Below are positions 1 through 4,824 of a stretch of DNA of 5,426 bases, in pieces. The notes beneath the pieces were generated by a model. That model was not told where the DNA came from. It did not search any database and worked only from the letters and a program-made list of their open reading frames with translations. Where the stretch lies: the NCBI GenBank assembly GCA_021296025.1, contig JAGWBF010000093.1, positions 1 through 5,426 on the forward strand, read 5' to 3'. The number at the start of each line of letters is the position of its first letter. The stretch's first letter is position 1. Source of the stretch: Dehalococcoidia bacterium. Lineage in GTDB: Bacteria > Chloroflexota > Dehalococcoidia > Lucifugimonadales > JAGWBF01. The translations under genes were made by a program, and so were the position numbers.

Positions 1-263
1 GCCGCGGGTGCGGACGTTAACGTCCGCAACTCGGATGGGAACGCTGTCATATATGAGGCTGTGTGGCGGGGAGATGCCGAGATAGTACAATTCCTCGTAG
101 ATGCAGGGGCCAACCCCAACGCCCTTGATGCCGACGATAGTCCGATATTGATTGAGGCGGCATGACGGGCACATGCAGATGTTGTCAGGGTATTGATCAA
201 GGCCGGAGCTGATCCACTGGCGGCTGACCCAGATGGCAATACCGCAGTCAGCGAGGCGGCACA
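1..263 (+). pseudogene. Ankyrin-repeat protein fragment, interrupted by TGA
   Basis: Reading from base 1 gives ankyrin repeats: GADVNVRNSDG, then YEAVWRGDAEIVQFLVDAGA, then a repeat starting DADDSPILIEAA. This last repeat is cut by TGA at 163-165 and resumes in the same frame as RAHADVVRVLIKAGADP and DPDGNTAVSEAA up to about base 263. The stop falls exactly where the preceding repeat has Trp (TGG) in EAVWRG, so it is a one-base TGG-to-TGA change in an otherwise intact repeat. Ankyrin repeats are helix-turn-helix modules for protein binding; no further function can be read. The 5' end lies outside the window. After about base 263 this frame loses ankyrin character and stops at TAG 349-351. I call it a broken gene; a sequencing error at the TGA is the main alternative. 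TGA as Trp is less likely, because the acyltransferase at 1272 ends in TGA just before the next gene's start. Confidence 0.7.
9..28. repeat. 20-bp perfect palindrome in the ankyrin remnant
   Basis: TGCGGACGTT followed directly by AACGTCCGCA is a loop-free perfect palindrome centred on GTTAAC, lying over the codons for GADVNVRN of an ankyrin repeat turn. The minus-strand ankyrin gene shares only the first part, GGTGCGGACGT, over its own GADVNSR, so part of the sequence is explained by the conserved repeat turn. Confidence 0.75.
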
Positions 264-476
264 GCCGAGGACATCACCTTCTTCCACGGATTCATCAACG
301 ACTGGTTCTTTTCTGACCAAGTCATCAGCGCGGCAACCAAGTTCGGCCTAGCTACCCTGGAACAATTCGACCGGATTCGCTTGCTTGTGGACGAATGGAG
401 CCGGCACCCCGTGGCTGTAGGGGCATTGCCTTTGGTGAGTGCCTGGGCACCAAGCCCTGAGTTAGCCAAGGCCTGA
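261..476 (+). pseudogene. Possible C-terminal remnant of a SAM-dependent methyltransferase
   Basis: A frame different from that of the ankyrin fragment is open from base 228 to the TGA at 474-476. From about 261 it reads like a real protein tail: TAEDITFFHGFINDWFFSD, then QVISAATKFGLATLEQFDRI, then a segment with VDEWSRHPVAV and ending LPLVSAWAPSPELAKA. Third codon positions are mostly G or C, as in the clear genes here. The pattern GLAT-x(n)-DEW..HP...(L)VSAW resembles the C-terminal helical tail of some class I methyltransferases, from memory of that family and without a search. There is no start codon with a ribosome site and no SAM-binding domain, so it cannot be a complete methyltransferase. 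It directly abuts the ankyrin repeats, which suggests a deletion or rearrangement joined two unrelated genes, or an assembly chimera. The coding nature is more secure than the family name. Confidence 0.5.
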
Positions 477-479
477 CTT

Positions 480-518
480 AGTCCGCCCACAGCAAGGTGG
501 GCGGACTCGCTCCCTTTT
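480..518 (+). terminator. Hairpin terminator between convergent genes
   Basis: A perfect 11-bp stem (AGTCCGCCCAC at 480-490 with GTGGGCGGACT at 497-507) encloses the 6-base loop AGCAAG. A short T tract, TTTT at 515-518, follows seven bases after the stem on the plus strand. It lies 3 bases after the TGA of the plus-strand remnant and 19 bases past the TAG of the minus-strand methyltransferase. It therefore sits where a terminator shared by convergent genes is expected. The T tract is short and displaced, so intrinsic termination may be weak. On the minus strand no T run follows the hairpin. Confidence 0.65.
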
Positions 519-526
519 GTCCAGTT

Positions 527-1264
527 CTATCCTGTGCGCTTAATGCCGGTCAAGACCCGGTTGCCCCAAGGGTCCGTCTGGGGTCTACTTTGGAAGCCCG
601 CTTCCTCCAATGCGTCCATCCACACCGATTCGGGAAAGATTCCCAGAAGGTGCCGGTCATGCTCCAGCCGCAAGTTTCCATCAGCCTCTCGAAGCATATA
701 TGCGAAGTCGGCGATGTATGTCGTGTCCGATGGGTCTGGGTCCGTGCTCCACATCAGGTACCGAATGCCCCGCCCATCGGGGTCATCGTATCCACCCCAG
801 TCGGTGTAGGGGGGCGAGAAGGTCTCCCACACATGGTCCGGGGCTACGAGGATGCTCCCGCCAGGACGGCAGTGCAGGGCTGCCGTCGAGGCCATTGCCC
901 GTACCTCCCCTTCCGAGGGGAGGTACGAAGCAGCATCGTGGACGAACACCGCATCGAACTGCCTCCCCGGAATCCTCAGGGTGCACATGTCGCCCAGGAT
1001 GTGCTCCAGTTCCGGGTTGATGCTGCGGCTCGCCTCCAGCATCTCCGGTGACATGTCCGACAGGACCATCGTGAACCGTTGCTTCATGTATGAGGCGTTG
1101 TTGCCTCCACCAGACCCCAGCTCCAGGACGCTGTGCACCGGAATGGACGAGGCTTCGATAATACGGTCCCCGTAGTATGCCGCCTCCTCTTGGTATTCGT
1201 GGGGAGGAGTCAGCAGGTGGAACCAGCCTGCCAGGTCCGAGTAGAGACGCGGTCGTTCCTTCAT
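527..1264 (-). CDS. Class I SAM-dependent methyltransferase
   Basis: This 245-residue soluble protein has the core of the Rossmann-fold methyltransferases, which transfer a methyl group from S-adenosylmethionine. Motif I is VLELGSGGGNN at residues 46-56, the glycine-rich SAM loop. An acidic residue ends the next strand (LSDMSPEML, D70), as expected for ribose contact. GDM at 91-93 and FDAVFVHDAASYL at 103-115 fit the adenine-contact and motif IV strands. The substrate cannot be read; the sequence resembles generic small-molecule methyltransferases. The ATG at 1264-1262 is preceded by GAGG (1273-1270) with five-base spacing. This site overlaps the acyltransferase TGA (1274-1272), leaving only 7 bases between the genes, so the two are very likely co-transcribed and perhaps coupled. 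The gene ends in TAG. A perfect 12-bp inverted repeat lies inside the coding sequence (900-927). Confident for the family, not for the reaction. Confidence 0.88.
   Translation of the reverse strand: MKERPRLYSDLAGWFHLLTPPHEYQEEAAYYGDRIIEASSIPVHSVLELGSGGGNNASYMKQRFTMVLSDMSPEMLEASRSINPELEHILGDMCTLRIPGRQFDAVFVHDAASYLPSEGEVRAMASTAALHCRPGGSILVAPDHVWETFSPPYTDWGGYDDPDGRGIRYLMWSTDPDPSDTTYIADFAYMLREADGNLRLEHDRHLLGIFPESVWMDALEEAGFQSRPQTDPWGNRVLTGIKRTG
900..927. repeat. Perfect 12-bp inverted repeat within the methyltransferase gene
   Basis: CGTACCTCCCCT (900-911) is exactly complementary to AGGGGAGGTACG (916-927), with the four-base loop TCCG. On the coding (minus) strand it spans the codons for YLPSEGEVR. 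As RNA it would form a very stable GC-rich hairpin with a four-base loop, and its 3' arm contains the Shine-Dalgarno-like GGGGAGG. The sequence is directly seen; any function is unknown. Confidence 0.75.
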
Positions 1265-1271
1265 AGCATCC

Positions 1272-2579
1272 TCACAGAACGGTCCTTTGAGACGTCAATG
1301 TCTTTGTCCTTTTGCCGTTCAGCAGAGTGCCAATTGGTGTGTACCTGACCAGGTAGCGGTACGTCACGACTCCCAAGACCCCCGTAACGAGGCATGATAC
1401 CAGGAACTTCATCTCCCCACTCCAGCCTATGCCGGTCAGATACTTCAACCACCCCTGCCTGTCCAGATGGGCCAGGTAGAAGGTCATGAAGGCTACCACC
1501 GGAAGGTGGATTATGTAAATCCAGTATGATGAGTCCGCCAGCCATCGGACCCAGGCCCGGGGAATTGCCAGAACTCTCTCGAAAAGACCAACGAAGCCCA
1601 AGCTGAACAGGACGGCTGAGGCCCCATAGAATACACTTTCGATGGCCCACAAGCCATCCGATGCCTCTCCTCGGTTGGAAACATCATCTATAGCCCCCAG
1701 CAGCCACAAGTGAACAAGGTACATGGCTGTCGCCACACCCCACAGCACACCCAGATTGGTCGTTCCCTTGAGCTTCTCGATAAGATCCCGTTTCGCGTAC
1801 AACCCGTGCCCATAGAGAAAGAAGATCATCCCATACAGGACATCGGGTACGTTCAACGGCCAGAGAGGTTTCGACTCATTCCCGTCTCTCAGGACCAGCA
1901 GCAGCACGACGCCCAGGACCAGCAATACAGGGACGCGTGAATACGCAGCGTCAGCTAACCAGGAGACCAGGATGGAGAGTCCCCTTCCCACCGACGGTCT
2001 GTTAGCCGCCCATCGTCGCCACACGGCTGCCAACGAGCGAATTGCCAACAAGGCCCCATACATGATCAGCAGATAATAGAGGAACCACAGGTGGGCCACC
2101 AGATCGCCGCTGGAGTCCAAGTCCTGCCTGTCGGCCAGCACATCTTTGAATATGTCCAGGGATATATTGCCGGTCCATCCGTATATCCATATCGGGGGTA
2201 CGACCACTGCCATGATCGCCCCGAACAGCACCAGGGGTAGTCCAATTCTCTTCAGCCGGTCCAACACGAAGGTCCGGGTGGGCCGGCGGGACAGCACCAG
2301 GTGAGCAAAGAAGCCAGCCAGGAGAAAGAAGGTGGGCATTCGCCACGTGTGGATGAAATCAAACAGGATGGCGATGAGGATGGACTGGTCATCATCGGCG
2401 GGCCAGAAGTGCTCGAAGCCCGACATGCGCGAGAAGTAGGGCAGAGACCCATGCAGGGCGATGCCCAGCAGCATCGCAAATCCCCTTAGGCCATCCAGCC
2501 CATGATACCTGTAGAGGCCTTCAGGCGGGCTTGAGCCGTCCTCGGAAGGACCCTTAATCAACTCCCAACTTCCCGCCAT
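1272..2579 (-). CDS. Acyltransferase family 3 (OpgC/MdoC-like) integral membrane protein
   Basis: Read from the ATG at 2579, this is a 435-residue membrane protein with about ten hydrophobic segments. The N-terminal signature YHGLDGLRGFAMLLGIALHG (residues 25-44) contains the D-x-LRG motif and the histidine typical of acyltransferase 3 proteins, which move acyl groups onto sugars or other envelope molecules across the cytoplasmic membrane. RMPTFFLLAGFF (80-91) and SYWIYIIHLPVV near the C-terminus are also characteristic; the arrangement recalls OpgC/MdoC, which succinylates glucans, but the substrate here is unknown. The frame stays open upstream to an ATG at 2672, but those extra 31 residues lie wholly over the ankyrin gene and look unlike the family. 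ATG 2579 overlaps the ankyrin gene's end by 26 bases. TTG at 2561 is an alternative, with GGGAAG seven bases upstream and an overlap of only TTGATTAA. The gene ends in TGA 7 bases before the methyltransferase. Confidence 0.88.
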   Translation of the reverse strand: MAGSWELIKGPSEDGSSPPEGLYRYHGLDGLRGFAMLLGIALHGSLPYFSRMSGFEHFWPADDDQSILIAILFDFIHTWRMPTFFLLAGFFAHLVLSRRPTRTFVLDRLKRIGLPLVLFGAIMAVVVPPIWIYGWTGNISLDIFKDVLADRQDLDSSGDLVAHLWFLYYLLIMYGALLAIRSLAAVWRRWAANRPSVGRGLSILVSWLADAAYSRVPVLLVLGVVLLLVLRDGNESKPLWPLNVPDVLYGMIFFLYGHGLYAKRDLIEKLKGTTNLGVLWGVATAMYLVHLWLLGAIDDVSNRGEASDGLWAIESVFYGASAVLFSLGFVGLFERVLAIPRAWVRWLADSSYWIYIIHLPVVAFMTFYLAHLDRQGWLKYLTGIGWSGEMKFLVSCLVTGVLGVVTYRYLVRYTPIGTLLNGKRTKTLTSQRTVL

Positions 2580-3123
2580 TGGCAGCGAGGTAGTCCTGTA
2601 TGAACTCCCGGTTTTCCAGGAATTCCTCCAGCTGGCCGACCTGGATGAAAGGGTTGTCGGCCTTGGCGGCATCGAGGGGAGTGGAGTTCACGACAGTCCT
2701 CGAGTTTACGTCCGCACCCTTCTCCACCAGGAGCACCCCCATGTCCTTTATCCCCCAGAAAGCCGCCCAGTCCAGGGGAGTACCTTGAAAATATTCGCGG
2801 GCCTTGATATCGATGTTGGCCCCGCCTTCAAGCAAGATGCCAACTATCTCTTCGTTGTCCTTCAGGACTGCCAAGTGCAGGGCCGAAGCTCCGGCGAAGG
2901 GGTACTCAGGCGGGATGAACATCTCGTCGGGGTCTGTGCCGAACTCCATGTGGGCCCGCACCAGTTCCACGTCTTCCTGGTCGATAGCTTCTAGGAGGCT
3001 GACACCCGGAGGCCTTGGTCCGCAGGCGACGATGGCCGCAATGACCAGGAGCAAAGCCGCTGTACCCGCCCAAATGGTGCCCGGGAAAGGCTTCAACCCA
3101 CGACCTATTTGCTCGGTCGTCAA
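2554..3123 (-). CDS. Ankyrin-repeat lipoprotein
   Basis: This 189-residue protein starts with a positively charged stretch, then a hydrophobic core (AALLLVIAAIVAC, residues 22-34). It ends in the lipobox I-V-A-C, with Cys34 the expected lipidation site, so it is probably exported and anchored to the outer face of the cytoplasmic membrane. Three or four ankyrin repeats follow: SLLEAIDQEDVELVRAHMEF (42-61), SALHLAVLKDNEEIVGILLE (80-99) with GGANIDIK, TPLDWAAFWGIKDMGVLLVE (115-134) with KGADVNSR, and a degenerate TPLDAAK (148-154). The function is most likely protein binding. The start codon is TTG (3123-3121); no ATG or GTG is available in frame before the signal peptide, and a weak GAGG lies 11 bases upstream. 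It follows the CMD-like gene by 41 bases and its 3' end overlaps the acyltransferase start, suggesting an envelope partnership with that protein. Its repeats resemble those of the broken plus-strand gene at the window start. Confidence 0.82.
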   Translation of the reverse strand: MTTEQIGRGLKPFPGTIWAGTAALLLVIAAIVACGPRPPGVSLLEAIDQEDVELVRAHMEFGTDPDEMFIPPEYPFAGASALHLAVLKDNEEIVGILLEGGANIDIKAREYFQGTPLDWAAFWGIKDMGVLLVEKGADVNSRTVVNSTPLDAAKADNPFIQVGQLEEFLENREFIQDYLAANGGKLGVD

Positions 3124-3164
3124 CCTGCGAATAACCTCAACAGGAAGTCCAGTATCCAGTTTCG

Positions 3165-3725
3165 CTATGCAGGAAGGAGCGGCTCGGTGATGTTTTCGGG
3201 CAGGTCAACTTCGAAAGCGTTGGTGCACATTGCCATCAACCGGAAGTAACCCATGTAGGTGGTGAACTCAGCCAACCCTCGGACCCCGAGCTGCGCCACG
3301 GCGGCATCGAATGTCGCCTGGGTTACATGGTTGGTGCTTGTCAGCTCCAGGGCATAGTTGACAATGGCGGCTTCATCGGGAGGCAAATCCGGCAGCGCCG
3401 TCTTTTCTCGCAATGCATCAACAAGGGCGTCGCTGATGCCGATACGACGGCTTGCGGCAGCTTGGGCGACCCAGATGTACTGGCAGTCCATGGACCGCGC
3501 CCCGATCAGGGCAGCCAGCCTCTTTTGCTTCTCCGAGAGGGTGCTATGTGTGCGGATGTGTTCGGAAAGGCGATTGCCCAGAACAGCCATCTCCGGGCTG
3601 TAGATGAGCACGGAGGAAGGCCCGACCACCGGCGCCTGCCCCCGTATCTTCGTCACCTCGTCATAGGCTGCTTTGTGCTCCTCAGAAACCTGTTCCCGGG
3701 TAACTACCGGCGCACGTCTTGCCAT
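3165..3725 (-). CDS. Carboxymuconolactone decarboxylase / AhpD-like family protein
   Basis: Read from the ATG at 3725, this is a 186-residue, all-helical soluble protein of the CMD/AhpD-like superfamily, whose members include 4-carboxymuconolactone decarboxylase and alkylhydroperoxidase-like proteins. The recognisable core is SVLIYSPEM (38-46), LSEHIRTHSTLSEKQKRLAA (53-72) and the active-site helix RSMDCQYIWVAQAAASRRIG (77-96). In related proteins as I remember them this helix reads DCQYEWxxH; here Glu is Ile84 and His is Gln88, with a single Cys81 and no CxxC. The usual chemistry may therefore be altered. The frame also offers an ATG at 3764, but GGAGG (3745-3741) and AGAGG (3740-3736) lie between the two ATGs, and the family-like sequence starts with MARRAPVVTREQ, so 3725 is preferred. 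First gene of the probable four-gene minus-strand operon. Confidence 0.85.
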   Translation of the reverse strand: MARRAPVVTREQVSEEHKAAYDEVTKIRGQAPVVGPSSVLIYSPEMAVLGNRLSEHIRTHSTLSEKQKRLAALIGARSMDCQYIWVAQAAASRRIGISDALVDALREKTALPDLPPDEAAIVNYALELTSTNHVTQATFDAAVAQLGVRGLAEFTTYMGYFRLMAMCTNAFEVDLPENITEPLLPA

Positions 3726-3783
3726 GGCATGTCCGTCCTCTCCTCCAGATGAACGGAGGTTCATCCGGAATATCGATGGTCGA

Positions 3784-3812
3784 ACTATAAGACGGCGCTA
3801 TAAGCAGGTCAA
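3784..3812 (-). promoter_or_regulatory. Sigma70-like promoter for the CMD-led operon
   Basis: On the minus strand, TTGACC (3812-3807) is followed after exactly 17 bases (3806-3790) by TATAGT (3789-3784). Each box matches its consensus at five of six bases. Transcription would start near 3777, about 50 bases ahead of the ATG at 3725 and only about 13 bases ahead of the ATG at 3764, which again favours the inner start. The heptamer CTTATAG occurs twice here, once in the spacer and once running into the -10 box. Confidence 0.65.
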
Positions 3813-3880
3813 CAATGATGGTGTCCCTTGTCTCCAGGCTGGCCGGACAGGCGAAACTCCGTCGGCAGGCTTGCTCTGCT

Positions 3881-3908
3881 TTGCGAGATCGGCTTCCTGG
3901 GCTACAAT
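3881..3908 (+). promoter_or_regulatory. Sigma70-like promoter for the alpha/beta hydrolase
   Basis: TTGCGA (3881-3886, four of six consensus bases) and TACAAT (3903-3908, five of six) are separated by 16 bases. A start near 3915 would leave a leader of about 35 bases before the ATG at 3951, containing the ribosome binding site. The promoter faces away from the CMD promoter at 3784-3812, with about 70 bases between the two -35 boxes. Confidence 0.5.
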
Positions 3909-3936
3909 TGTGTGTAAATTCCAGCCCAAGGTTGAT

Positions 3937-3943
3937 AAGGAGG
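3937..3943 (+). promoter_or_regulatory. Strong ribosome binding site of the hydrolase gene
   Basis: AAGGAGG is a near-perfect Shine-Dalgarno sequence placed 7 bases before the ATG at 3951. It fixes that start codon and is the best ribosome site in the window, suggesting efficient translation of the hydrolase. Confidence 0.85.
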
Positions 3944-3950
3944 AACTGCG

Positions 3951-4709
3951 ATGCCTTTCTACACCAGAGGAGATGTTACCATCCACTACGAGGAGGTTGG
4001 CTCCGGATTCCCGCTTCTGGTGACCCCCGGAGGTGGCTTGAACTCCATAATGAGCAACTGGCCCAGGCAGGTGTTTAACGCCATGGAGGTGTTCAAGGAC
4101 GACTTCCGCTGCATCACCATGGACCAACGAAACGGGAACGGCGGAGAGTCCACTGGACCCGTCCAGGTTAACGATCCATGGGGAGCCTTTGCCGATGACC
4201 AGCTGGGCCTGATGGACCACCTTGGCATACATGAGTTCTTCTTCATGGGCTACTGTATCGGAGGCCCCTTCGCCCTCAAGCTCATCGAGCGGGCTCCCGA
4301 GCGCCTGCCGGCCGCGGTGCTCTGCCAACCCGTAGGACATTCAAGCAAAACGCCCGACGCTATGTATGACATGGGCCGTGAGACATGGGGGCCCGAGCTC
4401 TGCTCCCGACGCCCCGATTTGACCATGGAAATCGTGGAACAGTACCTGCACAACCTGTACCGAATCCAGCCCGATTTCATGTACAGCGTTTCGCGGGACT
4501 TCGCCCGCTCGTGCCAGACACCTTTGCTGGTGATGCCCGATGACACGCCGGCCCACTCCCTTGAGGCTGCCATGGACCTGGTGGACCTGGCGCCCAATTG
4601 CGAGGTTACCGAATACCCGTGGAAAGAGTCGCCGGACATCTTCGCGAAAACGATCACCCAGGTGAGGGACTTCCTGATGTCGCACCAGCCTGCAGGAGCT
4701 GCCCGGTAG
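3951..4709 (+). CDS. Alpha/beta hydrolase with a Cys nucleophile elbow
   Basis: This 252-residue cytosolic protein has an alpha/beta hydrolase fold. The first strands read VTIHYEEVGSGFPLLVTPGG (9-28), with PGGG forming the oxyanion-hole loop. CITMDQRNGNGGES (54-67) matches the DxRGxGxS strand-turn. DDQLGLMDHLGI (82-93) is the helix before the nucleophile elbow GYCIGG (100-105). The nucleophile position holds Cys102 rather than Ser, as in dienelactone hydrolases. The acid is likely in MPDDTPAHS (195-203, D197 or D198). The usual C-terminal GH is absent: the sequence there reads EYPWKESPDIF, and H202 is the nearest late histidine. The family as I recall it is annotated only as alpha/beta hydrolase, so the substrate (ester, lactone or other) is unknown. 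It has its own promoter and a strong ribosome site, and is followed after 115 bases by the co-directional FAD gene. Confidence 0.88.
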   Translation: MPFYTRGDVTIHYEEVGSGFPLLVTPGGGLNSIMSNWPRQVFNAMEVFKDDFRCITMDQRNGNGGESTGPVQVNDPWGAFADDQLGLMDHLGIHEFFFMGYCIGGPFALKLIERAPERLPAAVLCQPVGHSSKTPDAMYDMGRETWGPELCSRRPDLTMEIVEQYLHNLYRIQPDFMYSVSRDFARSCQTPLLVMPDDTPAHSLEAAMDLVDLAPNCEVTEYPWKESPDIFAKTITQVRDFLMSHQPAGAAR

Positions 4710-4824
4710 CGGGGCATGGGCTTTACGTTATCTGGTCCGAGGGGTCTTTCTTGCTGCCGGTAGGGGTCCTGGCATTTACACAACCTGGGACCGGAGGCCA
4801 TAGGGATGAGTGAATTGCGCTTAA
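4710..4824 (+). other. Gap between hydrolase and FAD gene, no clear signal
   Basis: These 115 bases contain only weak inverted matches (GGTCC near 4735 and 4766 against GGGACC near 4790) and no stem followed by a T tract. I see no convincing promoter. An out-of-frame ATG at 4806 opens a 65-codon frame overlapping the FAD gene and is probably spurious. Read-through from the hydrolase into the FAD gene is the simplest reading. Confidence 0.4.

Noticed and set aside
163..165. Genome-wide TGA-as-tryptophan code
   Set aside because: The only in-frame TGA at a Trp position is in an already damaged gene. The acyltransferase ends in TGA seven bases before the next start, so TGA acts as a stop here.
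248..490. Open frame on the minus strand at the left edge (80 codons)
   Set aside because: It is antisense to the coding-like plus-strand tail, includes half of the terminator hairpin, and has no family resemblance or ribosome site.
497..1051. Long plus-strand frame opposite the methyltransferase (184 codons)
   Set aside because: It is antisense to a gene with clear SAM-binding motifs. Its protein has no recognisable domain and arises from GC-rich third positions on the other strand.
2579..2672. 31-residue N-terminal extension of the acyltransferase from ATG 2672
   Set aside because: It lies fully within the ankyrin gene, its serine/arginine-rich sequence looks like an out-of-frame reading, and acyltransferase homology starts near YHGLDGLRG.
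3726..3764. 13-residue extension of the CMD-like protein from ATG 3764
   Set aside because: It would start about 13 bases after the predicted transcript start with no ribosome site, and it contains the GGAGG that serves the inner ATG.
3798..4340. Minus-strand frame of 180 codons over the divergent promoter and hydrolase
   Set aside because: It runs antisense to the GYCIGG hydrolase and across both promoters and the strong ribosome site. The hydrolase motifs decide the coding strand.
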